NCBI GenBank assembly: GCA_018340375.1
Contig: JAFFJZ010000003.1
Span: forward strand, 49,383,006 to 49,447,005
Length of the DNA stretch: 64,000 nucleotides
Direction of reading: 5' to 3'
Source of the DNA: Gonatopus flavifemur
Taxonomy: Eukaryota; Arthropoda; Insecta; Hymenoptera; Dryinidae
The notes under the pieces were generated by a model. It did not search any database. It had not been told where the DNA came from and saw only the letters and a list, made by a program, of their open reading frames with translations. Positions 23,201 through 38,200 of the stretch are shown here, piece after piece (the first letter of the stretch is position 1; the number at the start of each line of letters is the position of its first letter). Both the position numbers and the translations under genes were made by a program.

Positions 23201-26200
23201 AAAACACTCCGCGCGTACACTGTGATGTGCTTCTTCACATTTATATTTATATACGTTGCATTTTATTCACTTTCGATTGTCAGTCGATGACAATAATTGT
23301 GGTAAAGTAAACAGTGTCTAAAGATATTTTTCTCATCATTGATTTTTGAGCTAAGATTCAAAAGTCTTCACAGTCACGGCTATATAATTTCTCTCACAAT
23401 TGATATCGTTCTGATTGAAATTAACCCATGAAATATATAGTAATATTGAAATAAAATAATGGATAGCTGGCTGAAAAAAAGTAAACCATCAAATAATTCT
23501 ACCAACGATGAAATATATGTGAGTATTACTAATTTACTATACACTAGTGGGAGGGAATCGTGTATTAGGGAGTGTCTGGAATATATTTATGAAGTATAAA
23601 AAACATGGATTTGAATGTATGCTAAGCATTTGTTTGAAGTATATGGAACAAATCAGAAGAAACCTCTTTTGAATAAATGGTTGAATTGGAAAAATGGAAA
23701 ATCCATTTGACTCCCGAATTATGGAATTTGAGAATATTTAATATCATTTATCATTCACCATCATACGGGATGATGAGTTTATTGCAATGCTCTTCAATTC
23801 TAAAATCATGTAAAGAATTAAAATAAATTTTTATGTTATTACATCAAATTGCGTCTTTGCAGAATTACCCAGACAGCACAAGAGTTCTCAAAAAGTTGCT
23901 TTCTTTAATCTTATTTTAACGTGTTAAATTGTCTATTTCGTGAATATGTCTCAAGTTATTTTATAAACAACCAAACTGCACATATATAATCAGGATTTCT
24001 GAAGTGAATCCATTTTTATAGCCTCAATTTGGGCTTTCTGGGGAAGAAATGGATTCAAAATCACCATCAGCAATCTCCAAACGCCGTCGAATCAACAAAT
24101 TTTCGAGATTCTGGTTGGACATGCCAGAACTCAGAGACTGGTTAATTAAATCCAATGAAACAATAAATGGAAATGAATTGGGTCATTGCAAATTATGTAA
24201 TGTGAATTCAACAGCACACAAAACTGAGACTTCAAGACACAGTAAATCAGAAAAACATTTGAAAAATTCGAGATCAATTTCAAATATTAAACCCATGGAA
24301 ACATTTCAAAGGTTGAATGATCCCGTTAAAATTGCGGAAATTAAACTAGCGGGATTTTTGGCCGTGAATAATTTACCATTCACATTACTAAACGAATTGG
24401 AACCGCTATGTTCCAATATTTTCAAAAAACCAGACGTAGTTCAAGAATTAATGGTGAGAAAAACTAAAGAAACGCAAATTGTGAAAAATTCGTTGGGTCA
24501 GGTCTTTAGAAATACTCTACATAAAAAGTTACAAGCCCCTGGATGTTTTTTTTCTATTATTATGGATGAAACGACAGATATAAGCGCTACAAAGCAGTGT
24601 GCATTGACTGTAATTTATTTTGACGAAGATTTGAATTCCGTAGAAACTTCGTTTTTTGACATGATAGAAATGAGTTCTGAAACTGCTGAAGATCTTTTTT
24701 CGTGTTTATCGAATAGTTTGCAATAGAAAAATATACCCTTACAAAATTTAGTTGGATTTTCTGCTGAGACAACTAATGTGATTTTTGGTAAACACAAATC
24801 AGTTGCTACTCTGTTGAAAGCAAATATTCCTGATATTGTATGCATTAAATGTTCCTGTCACATGATTCATTTAGCAGCTTCCAAAGCTTGCTTGAAGCTT
24901 CCATGATCAGTGGAAGATTTATTGCGTAATTTAGGCTCTCATTTCAACAGGAGTTTTTCCAGGCAAACAAATCTCAAAGAAATTCAAGAATTTTTTGAAA
25001 TCGAGATTCATAAAAGATTGTCACCCTCAACTACCAGGTGGCTATCGTTATGATCTTGCGTTGATATATAAAAAATATTGATGTATTCAATTTTCATCAT
25101 ACAGATTCAACTAAATACGTATCACTGGATAAAATCTATATAGGTATAGGAGCACACCAAAGTATTGAATCTCTAAAGAAGAAACCAGATATTTTACAAT
25201 CCGAAATAGATACGTTTTTGCAGTCCTGTCAAAGTTTTTATGTCACACTCACTTCTGAGATTAACCAAAGATTTTCTTTCGATGATCCAATTTTCGACAT
25301 TTTACCAATTGTAGATCCTCAAAAATCACAAACGTATGATATGAGTAGTCTTTTGAAAATAACTGAAAGATTTCCAATTATATTAAAATACATTAATATT
25401 AAGGAATTAGAAAAAGAATGGAGGTCTTATTTAAGTACAGAAACGGACTCTATTTTCAAAGAAGATCCAAATATTTTGCATTATTGGAGAAAAATATTTA
25501 ATTTGAAAAATCGTGCTGACAAAAATATTTTTATGAACGTTAAACAGATTATTAAACCTCTACTCGTTTTGCCTTTCTCTAATGCGTCAGTCGAAAGACT
25601 CTTCAGTGACTTGAAAAATATCAAAACCAGCCATAGAAATGCATTGAAAACGGATACAATAGTTTCGTTATTAGCTACGCCAAAAACGCATACGTAAAGC
25701 TGGAGGTATCAGAAATTTTAAACCAGCTGCTGAGATGTTGTCAGCTAAATTATGGTCCTAATCATGAGGAAATTTGATGTTTTTATTTTTATATTTAAAA
25801 ACAAACGTGAGAGAGCTATAGTTTTTCCGTTTTTGTTCATTAATTCCTTGTAAACATTCATATAATACTCATTAAAACAATAGCATAAAAAATTTCTCCT
25901 CATCATTTCTTTATTTCTATGTTTGATATTTCACGTATGCTTAAATTTTAATCAATCTATGTTTTGTTGAGTGTATGTTATGCTATTCCATTATTTTTGT
26001 ATCAAGTGGCATAATCATAATTATCCAGGGTGTCTAGCAAAATATGATTTTGAAATTCCCGACTAATTCCCGACTTTTCCCGGAAATTTCCATGGAATTC
26101 CCGGAAAGCAAAACGGGAAGCAATATCCAAATTAATAATCATTCAAAACGATGATACATTGAACAAATACATTACCATAATTTCAGCAATGACTTTGAAG

Positions 26201-29200
26201 TTAATTTGTCAATGATATACCCATAATATATCAATCATTATAGACACATTTTTTTTTATTATTGCCGGAACAAAATGACAGACTTAGATGTATTTAATTT
26301 GAATAAATCGACTCATGAATTAATGGTGTTCAGCTGCAGTTCAAGAAATATTGTCGGTAGAAGAGTATTTTAATCGTATGTTTTGCATTAAGTCCCAAAT
26401 TTATACTATTAGAAATAAACGGCATGTCGGATAATGTATACATTTTAGAAAGATCTTTATTCATACAAAGATCGTTTTCAGTCACATTGTATCAAAATAA
26501 AGTTTGAGAGTTCTACTATTCTACTGCTTATTACAAAAACCATATTTCATAGTACGTTATATTAAAAATGGCATAAAACCTTTGCATAAATAATATATGA
26601 ACGCAACATAAACTCGTTAAAAATTTGTTATATACCTTAATTAAATTTATAAAATTTTGAGTCACTCTTCTTCATGGAAGAAAATTTCCCCAAAATATGG
26701 GAAAACAAATTTACCCCAAGTAGGGAATTTTTGCTGCCTGAGTCGGGAAATTTGGATGGTTTTATCCTCCTTTTTTATTTTTGGACTGATTCTGTTCTGA
26801 ATGTTGAATAATGCGGACAAAAACAAAACTTTTTCGAGATTTTATTTTGAATCCCTTCTCCAACCACTTTCATTTGTTAGAGGACAAATTCAGACTAAAA
26901 TCTCAAAAAATTCCTGTTTTACTCTGCATTATTCAACAATGTGGACAAAGTCAGTTTAAAAATCCAATATGAGAACAAAAACCGTCCAAATTTTTCAACT
27001 CAGGTGCCACCAAATCTGGGTGAAATTCCACAATTATTTTTTATAATGTACATTATAAATAATCTCTCCCATGCCTAGGCTGATTTATGTACGGGAATCA
27101 TATCAGAAGAATTATCAACTAGCTGTTCATAACCTTGCCTCGATTTTTGTATCCCACTTCGTTTATAAAAGAAAAAGAAATTAAAAGAGCCAAAGCGAAC
27201 ACTCGTTGAAATGATTTAAATTCCCAATAGCCTATGAGAATGCACAGGAAAAAAGCTGTTCTCTTAATCACAGCATAAACGATCTAGAAAACAAATTTGA
27301 CATTTCAATCAAATAAACAGCAGATTAATATAAAGTTTGCGGATCAGTCACGCGAAAAAAGTTTTCGTCCAGACAGATATTTCACAGAATTTTGATTTTC
27401 AATCATTGTTCATTTAGCAAAGACGCCTTGAGAACGAATAATTCCAAGGAGCGGACGCTTATAGACTCATGTAATATTTTTCTTGTACTGCTTCCAATGC
27501 ACTTTCCTGCTGAAAATGGGAACGAGAAGAAAGAGTAAACGGAGTATATGCTTAAGGATAACAGATACGTTAGTGGAAAGTGTACGAAGCTTGAATGAAA
27601 AGGGTACAAAGAGTATGAGAAGCAGGCATTGAAACAAAGTAAGCGGAAAAAATTCAAGAAATCCAGACAAAAAAATGGACCCTTTAGTGAGAATTGAACG
27701 GTTAACTTTTACTATGGCAGGGTGTTATCCACTGAGCCATGGATCTTTGTTGATATTGATTGCTGAAAGATGTAATTTGAAGTCAGAATAGATATGGTTA
27801 ATAATCGCGATCCCTGGTAAATGTTGTTTCTCTCAACAATAATTAGAGTGCATTAGACAAAATTAACAAAAATATTTAGTGGGAAATTTCTACGCTAAAA
27901 CGTAAATGCCGAGATCCCCGTGGTATAGTTGCTAAATAAACAATGATAAACAACTGCAACCTCTCATTTCATAGCAGTCATGCTTTTTTTGAAGATTCAA
28001 CGTATGCTTATCACGTTCACTGTCAGAAATGTCTTTGAATTTCATATACTTTTCAAGTACACTTTTAAATGGACTTTCCAATTCTTCATAATTGAACTGA
28101 GAATTCATTCACACATAAATGAAATTCAAATTTTTATTATATCATACCACAACACTGATATATTATATCAGTATATTTTCGTAACTGAAATTTCATTCAG
28201 AAGTAATTGAAATTTCATTGAATTCTCTAGTGACGTGAATAACTTCGAATTTCATTACATGTAATTGAGAATTCGATCAGGAATTTCTAACAGTGTACTA
28301 TGTCACAAAATTGTTGAGCTGCATATAGAGATCAATTAGGGTCCAATATATCATACATATCATAAAAAAGTCGACTTTAGTGAGCCCAAAGTATTCACTA
28401 TCATACATGGAAAAGAATCCAATGTGAATTCCGCATTGTTTTTTTTTTATATTGATATCACTGCTCACGTGGAAGCAATTGGAGTAATATTTACATTGAA
28501 ACCAATGTTATGTATATGTTTTTACTGGAATGAATGGCAGCCGCGTTGCCAGGGTTATCATGATAACAATGTGAATCCAACAGGGCCAGGGCTTTGTAGT
28601 TGATTTTGTGTGAGCCTGATCGTAACCTCACTCTTCACGTAATTTTTACGAGGTCGATTTTTTCCGCGTATGCAAAAATAAACACAAAGTAATGCTATAA
28701 ATTTTACAGCAATTCAATCTACAACTCAATATTACAGAAATTATTTATAAGTATTATATGTAGAGTAATTCAGGGTAAGAGGACGCACTTTCCCGCTTCT
28801 CTACAGTATGGAATATCATATATAACCTCATTTATGCAGGGAAGATTTGAAGATTCTACCCTACTCTTCATATTTTTAATTGAGTGAACGAAATTTGATG
28901 CATTATTTCATGCTGTAGAGAAGCAGGAAAGTGCGTCATCTCACCCAGCACTACTCTATACGTTTGAAATAACAATGTGAATGATTATGATCTTGAATAG
29001 TTTCAATGAGCGGATTTAGAAAATAGCAAAGAAATGTTTATTTCAAATTCAAGACTTTTGATAAGAAATCAATTATAGTAATGAATACAGAATGACAACG
29101 ATTTTGAAATGCAGCATGGATTCCGTGTAGACATCACGTGAATGTTGCGGATAACAAAAATATCACTTACTTTGAAATTTTGTAATGAAAGTTCTCAATA

Positions 29201-32200
29201 TATAAAACCATTCAAACATGTATGTATGTGAACATTTTTAACTCAGGAAACGATAAATAACGAATATATTGGCCCACTGTCCGTCATTGACATCCAATAT
29301 TTTTATCGCAATGAGGTTAGGGTGGTGAGTGAGAACATGCAGAATAAATAAAAAATACGTATTCAATGGAGGTTAAGATGATTGACAAACACGAATCAAC
29401 AATTTACTGACCGTTTGCTCGTGATTCGCAATCAAACATCAGTGGAGTTGAACTCAGAAGAAAATAATATATCGCAGAATAATGGTTTGAGGTACAACTT
29501 ATCGGAATTTGACATCACTCAAATGGACGGAACAGACATTCAGGGGGATGCAACTTCCTTAGAAATATTGAGACACGATTCTTAGTTCGATAGAAAATGT
29601 GTCTAGTGAGAGGGCGCAATGATCGCACCGATTCGGCGAATGAAAATCATCATTGCCCGATGATAATTTTCATTTGCCGATCATTGCGCCCTCTCACTAG
29701 AAACTTTTTTTTGTCGAACTGAGAACCGTGTTTTAATATTTCTAAGGAAGTTGCATCCCCCTGCAGACATTGTTCAGACCGATTTCAGCACCCCGAAGGA
29801 TGAAGGTATTTGACAGTGTTGCCGATTGCAACGATGGTTATTACCCGCGCGGGTGATTCAGATTCCTCACAATTCCCCGCACTACACTAATAGTAAGAGC
29901 ACTTTTTTTTCTAACAAATCATCCGAAACTGAATTCATGAAAATTTCAGATTTTTTCATGAATTCATTTTCAAGTAATTTAGTAGAAAAAAATGAGGTTG
30001 GATGGTAACCCTTGTGCCTTGTCAAGAAAGTATTACTTGAATCAAGACACATTTTCTTATTGATGGGACAAACCCAGCAAACAATCTGGAATTGGAATAG
30101 AAAATTTCCTATTCTTTTTAATTCTTTTCAATTCGAATTTTGAAATTTCCTATTCCAGATTCTTTGCTGGGAATATAATTCTCGATCCTCACTGCAACGG
30201 ATTTTTGACAATTCTCGATCATCCCGAATCAGCACTTGGTAAAATTTGCAGGTCACCCTGAAAAAATCTCTTAATCACGATATTCATTTGCCGTTTCAGA
30301 AGTTTTCTGATTGATGCATCTCTATATCTTAAGAAATTGAAATTTTCAACCTCTTATGGGAATTATTACAATAAATCGGATTGTGAGAGTGTTCCTAGGA
30401 AACACGCAGAGATCACGAATGAATTGCGAACAAAATTCTACCTGAATTTTCGTAAAATTCAGAGAATTCATGAAAAGTTTAAGAAAAAATTCAATTTGTC
30501 CCATATTTACGAATTCTCTTGGAAGTTTAAAATTGAGACTTCTTTGAGGATATCAAGAGAAATCACAAACTTCTGACAAATTAAATTCTTTTTAGAATAC
30601 TTTATGAATTTTCCGAATTCTACAAAATTTCAGAAAAATTTTTTTTTTCAGAATTCATTAGTGGTCCTTACGCGTTATCTGGGTTGTCGTCATCTGGGAT
30701 ACCTTTTTGGTGGTAAGGGCTGCATTTCTCGCAGGACCCTGGTTCAAGCCTCATTGGAACTATAGAGAACTCTGCAAAAATAGACTTTCCACATGGCTTT
30801 CCTTTCATGGAATCATCCAAGTCAGACTGATTAAAAATTTTCAGAAACGTCGAAATTTATTATGTTAATATACATAATTGTTAGATTTTCCGGTACAGAA
30901 TAGTACTTAGAAGATCTTAGCAATATTTCGGAATAGCTCTAGAATATTACTTCAATGATTTTAGTAATATTCCAGTATGTCTCCAGAATGTCAAAAAGAT
31001 ATTAACATAAGATATGCTGGATACATTCTGATCAGATTCTTCGGGAAATTTTCAGAATGATTTCAGATATAATATTCTGGCAATATCACCCAGATATCAC
31101 GGAAAAAACTGTTTCGTAAAATTTATCAACGTGTTCAGTAAAATATGGGACTATTAGAATTTCTTGTAATGTTTACAAGAGTTCTAGTAGAATTTACGGT
31201 GGGCACAGTTGGAATTACCACAACAGTAGTACATTCTACTATAGTTCTAGTAAATATTACTAGAAATTTCAATAGTCCCGTATTTTATCACCCTCGTTGA
31301 TGAATTCTACTAAACATTTTTTTCCGTGATTCGTTGCTACTTGGGGAAACATACAATAGAGTTATTCTGAAGAAATATTGTAAATTCCTTATGCTTCATA
31401 ATGACCCTACACGAAAAGTTGATAATTTCATTGTAAAAAATAACAATAAAACTATCAACATTGAGTATTTTCCTTACGAATTTTGAGTAACTTTACTCTG
31501 CAAACATTCTTGCCTAAAGTGACAGTCGTTTTTCTACATTTCAATAAATTTTATTTAACCATTGATAACTTCCTTCTTTCCGTGTACAAACAATGATTAC
31601 TGGCATTTAAATGTGTTGCTAACGGCCCTATAATGGTGGTGCAGAGCAGTTACTGGCCTTTTGAAACGCCTGGAATCGTGTTTGCGGGGACATATTCCGT
31701 TAGAGTAAAATTTGAAAATTTCCCGGATAATTCGAAAATCCCCGACTTATTCCCGACTTTTCCCGACTTCTTCGAAATTCCCGACTAATTCCCGACTTTC
31801 CCGGAATTCCCGACTGCTAGACACCCTGTTATCATTTGTTTTTTCTAAATACCAAATTGTATTTGTAGTATTTCAGTTCAATACAAGTTATTGTATGTTC
31901 TTTTTTTGATAGAATTTAATGAATATCTCTAATTATAATTGAAAGTTTCAGAAAATAAATAATTACGTATAATTCGAAATTATCGTTTTCGTCAATTGAT
32001 GTAGAAAAGTGCTCGTAAGATGCGCCAACGTATAGTAAATAATAGTCCGTATTCGAACAAGTGATGAATCTACCCTTTCCCATGGAACAAGGGTTTATGA
32101 CGATGGAGCAGCATACTCCTCGCCTTTGCGATGTATATTTATCCTTGATAAGGCCCAGTACCTGGGCGAAACGTCAGAGTAAACGCATCCATTGCTCGAA

Positions 32201-35200
32201 TACAGACTATTATTTACTATCACGTCATCGTTTTCGTATTAATTTGAAGTCATTTTTGAATATCCGCTTTACGGGAAATTGAATATTGCGCGCCGGGTAA
32301 TTCACCATACAAATCGGGCAATTACGGCTTGAGATGCGGGTAAAGTAGAACTTTACATCCGGCAGCACTGTATATACAGTTCCAACAACCGAAATATGAT
32401 CTTCTACAAGGATATGTAGTATCGATCAACTATATCCAATTTTGTTCATCGATACATGGCATCGATCAACTGTATCCAATATTGTTCATAAATACATGGT
32501 ATCAATCACAGTGACTCAGATATGCGGTATTGACTAATGACACCTAGAATTATCAATTATTAGTATCATACAGAACTAAAGGTATTCCAAATCAGCACAA
32601 TCACTTTCAATAAGGAAATTCTGTAAGTCTCCAAGAGATTGAAATAATGATCTTGAAAGTAAACAAAAATTTGAATACAGACTCAAACCAAAGCATTGCA
32701 AAAAATAGAAACTTTGAGCGTCGATTTAATATACATTGAATTAAATTCACTTCCAAATTCACAATTCACTTCATATGAAATTATACATCAATAATTGTAA
32801 GTTCAATTCATTTTATTGATAAAATTATATAACCTCTCACAGTACATATATCATATAAGTATATGTGATTCAAAAATTCTGAGGTTAGAAAATTACATGG
32901 ATTGGAAGTTTGTCAACGTCGGAATCAAATTCTATTCACTGGCACATCATTACAGAATTTTCAATACTTCGCTATATTTATCCCTAATATTATAATGATT
33001 CAAAAATTTATCGAGCCTGATTCGATTATTATTGTAACACATCGTTCTACAGGAAATCAACCGAGGTACTCCAGGAACACTTGTTGCAACTTTTTCTACC
33101 ACAGACGCAAGTGTCGGTTTAGCTCAGGTCGTTTAGGCATAGGTTGTGTAGGTTCACGTTCAGGTAGGTTGATTACAGCTGTTCGAATCCTCGAAGGTGC
33201 ATAATAAATTCCCATCAGTACAACGAGCAATTACAGAATGTTGCGGACTTTGGGGATGTTGGTGAAAAGATAAAAATTGATTATTTTTATTTTCTTTTAC
33301 AAAAATAACTAAAATCTGTGACAGATTTTTTTCCCCCTGAAATACACATTTTTCAAGAGTGCTATTCCACTCCAAGAAATTTGGAGAGTCATATTTATTC
33401 CAAAAAATTCCTCGTCAGTTACTGGCAAGTGCCTCATCAGTTACTTTCTAGTGTCTGCTTAGTTTACCTGATTAGTCCCTCGTTGGTGCGAGTGTTACAT
33501 CCCTCATCAGTTACTGGTAAGTTTTCCCGATTAGTGCCTCACCAGTAAAAAGGATGAACTGATTAGTGCCTTATGGTTTACTAGGGAGAATTCCTACCAG
33601 GGGTGTTATTGCGAGATTCCATTGTATACAGAATTCAGGATGAGAAAGAATTGAAGATTCAAATACATACAAATAAATCAAATTTCATTGAATTTTCAAC
33701 AATACACTTGTATTGGAAATGAAATTTGGATTGAATTGGATAGGCTTTTTTTACACTTAGAATCCATACAGATTATCGGTTTTCAGGAATTCGATTGAAA
33801 AACAATCGTATTCCGAATCTATGATGAAAATGGATAGGACATAAAAAATGATTGAAACGGATTCAATGTCTATACCGTAATCAATATAAAAATGGATTGA
33901 ATAATTACGGCTTGAAAATTCATTACATAGATCAAAAATTATATACCGAATTTTGGATTAAGGAGGATAAAGATTCAAATGGATAAAAATGTATTAAATT
34001 TTGTTACACCTTCATGAACAAAGTTATGAAGTGGAAGCTGTCGGCCGCAGGGGTTATGTTTTGGCTGGGACTGTACCTGAACAAAACGACCGAACTATTT
34101 GGATATTTTCTCCATAAAAACATGCTGAAACGAGATGATGATGATATCTAAAGATATGAATTTGTAGGATTTGAGACGAGGAATTCGAAAATGAAAGATT
34201 TTTCACGATACGAGGTCGTTTTCATACGATTTTTTGCAGAGAAACGAGGAGTTATATATTGGTTCTAACGAATTTCATCACCTACTGATGGGACGACGTC
34301 CGATTCGGAGGATAAAATGCATCAGTTCTTATAGGATTTTGTCTGAGGAATCCGATGGTATATGATTCATTCTGGTACGCGGCCGTTTTAATGGAGTTTT
34401 CGTCGAGAGAAGGGGAAATTTTTGTGAATTTCCACAGAATTTGCATGAATTTCGTTATTTAAAGACAAGTCGACGTCCGATTCTTGGGGTAAAATCTATG
34501 GATTCTTATGAGGAATTGTCTGCAGGATCCAGTGATATACGGCTCATTCCGGTACGCGGCCGTGTTCTTGATTTTTCACGCCAACAGTCGTTGACTGCTA
34601 TTTGACGGAATTATCAATACATATGCTAATTCTTCCATCGGCTGCAAGGTTCTCGTTCGATTGGAAGAATCTGATACATCGATTCTTATAGGAAATCGTC
34701 CAAGGAATTCAATGGTGTATAGCTCATTCCGGTACGCGGCCGTTTTCATGGAGTTTTCGTCGAGAGAAGGGGAGATTTTTGTGAATTTCCACAGAATTTG
34801 CATGAATTTCGTTATTTAAAGACGAGTCGACGTCCGATTCTTGGGGTAAAAGCTATGGATTCTCATGAGGAATTGTCTGCAGGATCCAGTGATATACGGC
34901 TCATTCGGGTACGCGGCCGTGTTCTTGATTTTTCACGCCAACAGTCGTTGACCGCTATTTGACGGAATTATCAATACATATGCTAATTCTTCCATCGGCT
35001 GCAAGGTTCTCGTTCGATTGGAAGAATCTGATACATCGATTCTTATAGGAAATCGTCCAAGGAATTCAATGGTGTATTGCTCATTCCGGTACGCCACCGT
35101 TTTCATGGAGTTTTCGTCGAGAGAAGGGGAGATTTTTGTCAATTTCCACAGAATTTGCATGATTTTCGTTATTTAAAGACAAGTCGACGTCCGATTCTTG

Positions 35201-38200
35201 GGGTGAAATCTATGAATTCTTATGAGGAATTGTCTGCCGAATCCAGTGATATACGGCTCATTCCGGTACGCGGCCGTGTTCTTGATTTTCCACGTAACGC
35301 GTTGGCTGGTATTTGACGGAATTATCTATACATATGCAAATTCTTCCATCGGCTGCAGGGTTCTCGTTCGATTGGATGGATGAGATGCATCAATTCTTAT
35401 AGGGAATTGTCTAAGGAATCCAATGGTGTACGGATCATTCCGGTACGCCACCGTTTTCATGGAGTTTTCGTCGGGAGAAGGGGAGATTTTTGTCAATTTC
35501 CACAGAATTTGCATGATTTTCGTTATTTGAAGACAAGTCGACGTCCGATTCTTGGAGTAAATCCAATGAATTGTGATGAGGAATTGTCTACAGAATCCAA
35601 TAATATACGGTTCATTCCGGTACGCTGCGATGTTCTTGACTTTTCACGCCAAAAGTCTCATCAAAATCCATAGATTGTACTCCAAGAATCGGACGTCGAC
35701 TTGTCTTCAAATAATGAAATTCATGCAAATTCTGTGGAAATTGAAAAAAATCTCCCCTTCTCTCGACGAAAACTCCATGAAAACGACTGCGTACCGGAAT
35801 GAGCCATACACCGTTGGATTCCTTGGACAATTCCCTATAAGAATTGATGCATCTCATTCTTTCAATCGAACGAGAACCCTGCAGCCGATGGAAGAAATTG
35901 CATATGTAATGATAATTCCGTCAAATACCAGTCAACGACTTTTGGCGTGAAAAATCAAGAACACGGCCGTGTACCGGCATGAGCCGTATATCACTGGATT
36001 CTGCAGACCATTCCTCATAAGAATCCTCAGATTTTCCCCCAAGAATCGGACGTCGACTTGTCTTCAAATAACGAAATTCATGCAAATTCTGTGGAAATTG
36101 ACAAAAATCTCCCCTTTTCTCGACGAAAACTCCACGAAAACGGCCGCGTACCGGGATGAGCTATGAACCATTGAATTCTTCGGACAATTCCCTATAAGAA
36201 TTGATGCATCTCATTCTTTCAATCGAACGAGAACCCTGCATCCATATAGACCATCATCAGACACCAAAATTAATTTTTTTCTTCTACTTTTCATGCATTG
36301 AAATGGATGGAGCAAATACTTATCCTTGTGAATATCAAAAAATGGTACAGACAATGACATTGAAAGTCAATACTAAGTTCATCCAATTTCGTGTCGGATT
36401 TTTCCTCTTCCTAATCCATTTTTGTGGATTAAAATGGATAAACCAGATTCCTATTCAGGTCAATGTCAAAAAGCAGTGCAGAAAATGACGTTGAAAATGG
36501 ATAGAAGCGAATACAAATTTTTCTATCCATTTCTATCCTCGATTTTCACTAGGGTACCTTTTGGTTTCTGTAGATTGAAAAGTGAACGTAAAAGATATTA
36601 CGTCATGTTTCCTCTATTTGTCCAACTTTTTTTATTATATTAATAATATGAAAAAAACTAATCATAATTGCTCGAATAAAAAATTGTCCTTGGTGACTGA
36701 GAAGTGGCATGCAACATTAAAAAACATAATTTTATATTTTCTAATATTACATGCCACTTCCCATCAGAACCAATTTTTCATTCTTTTAATTTTATTATTT
36801 TTTCAATTTTTTATTGTTATTTTCAACTCAATATGATAAACTATCGTTATTTATCACCTCAAATTAACTTGTTGAAAATGAAAACATTGTTTGAAGAATG
36901 TGCTCCGAGATTTTAGGTCTTGAACTGAGGTTGGATCCGAGTATTTCGTTATTCGATTATTAATTCCTTCCAATGAACGATTCAAATTTCAGCAACATTA
37001 AACATTAGGACGTGTATGTTCCAAAACATTCGTTCACGTAGATTGTTAGAACTCCGAAAAAAAAATTTATGATAACATTTCATGAACACATATAGAATAA
37101 AATCTGATGGAATTCGCATATTCATATACATAAAATTAAAACATAATATTACATACCGTACGTGAGATACAAATAATATACAGAGGAAACAGTTGAAAAA
37201 TTGGAGAATATGAATTCTACTCTGTGAATCTAAATTTTTATACAGTTGCTAAAGCTTTGGATAACGTGCAATCTGAATTAGTTAATCTATCGACAACTGT
37301 TGAAGTATGGTCTGAATTGCTGTCTAGTGAGAACTTAATAGAATATACAATAGCTATACGGAAATAAAGAGATGAAGCCTTAGAACCGTTTTTTCACATT
37401 GCATGTTTGATGAATCCCTTTGTAGAGAACGTACAACTTAATCAGGAACAAGAAAAAATGGCTAAATATTGGATGATGGAACACGAACCGGATTTTTTGG
37501 AGGCCATGATAGCATTCAAAATCCACGATGAAAATTTATATCCTGCTTCAATGTTCCATGCAGAAGTTGAAGAGTTATATTAACCCATTAATGCCTATGG
37601 CGAAACTGCTTGGCCTACGGGGAAAGAAACTATTGGAAATAGGATATCTGGGTGGAGGATGAACATCCACGGAGAGAAAAAATTTTTACAATTTGTTTGA
37701 ACAATTATTGTTTGGACAATTTGTTGAAAATATCAATTCACGTGAATGAAAACCCCGGGATCGTGTTCTACGGGAAATTTCATATAAGAAATAATTGTTC
37801 AAACAAATTGTAAGAATTTCTTTCTCCGTGGATGTCCATCCTCCACCCAGATATCCTATTCCCAATAGTTACTTTTCCCGTAGGCCCAGCAGTTTCACCG
37901 TGGGCACGAACGGGTGTGGAGTATTCGAAATTGTTTATAACTGTTATTTACAAACCAATGCGATGGTTGAAAACTTTCCAAACCACCCATTCGCATATGA
38001 AATTTTCCCTAGAACACGATCCCGGGGTTTTCATCCACTTGAATTGATATTTTCAACAAATTGTTTAAACAATAATTGTTCAAACAAATTGTAAGAATTT
38101 CTTTCTCCGTGGATGTCCATCCTCCACCCAGATATCCTATTCCCAATAGTTACTTTTCCCGTAGGCCCAGCAGTTTCACCGTGGGCACGAACGGGTATGG

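Larger units (their letters stand above)
26026..31828. mobile_element. Pair of inverted ends CAGGGTGTCTAGCA, possible 5.8-kb composite
   Basis: CAGGGTGTCTAGCA starts at 26026 and the inverse TGCTAGACACCCTG ends at 31828. Next to both ends lie inverted blocks rich in TTCCCGACTTTTCCCGG. TTATC flanks both ends (26021-26025 and 31829-31833), which could be a 5-bp duplication or chance. No transposase was recognised between them. The intervening sequence contains several independent small elements. They may equally be two unrelated solo ends. Confidence 0.45.

Noticed and set aside
21068..32370. One 11.3-kb hAT element from the CAGTGCTGCC end to its inverse
   Set aside because: The 8-mers flanking the two ends do not match, and the left end directly abuts another element's arm; they are better treated as separate solo ends.
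34576..35950. A set of similar 62-125-codon frames on both strands
   Set aside because: They recur with the 355-bp satellite period and in both orientations, so they are repeat by-products, not a gene family.
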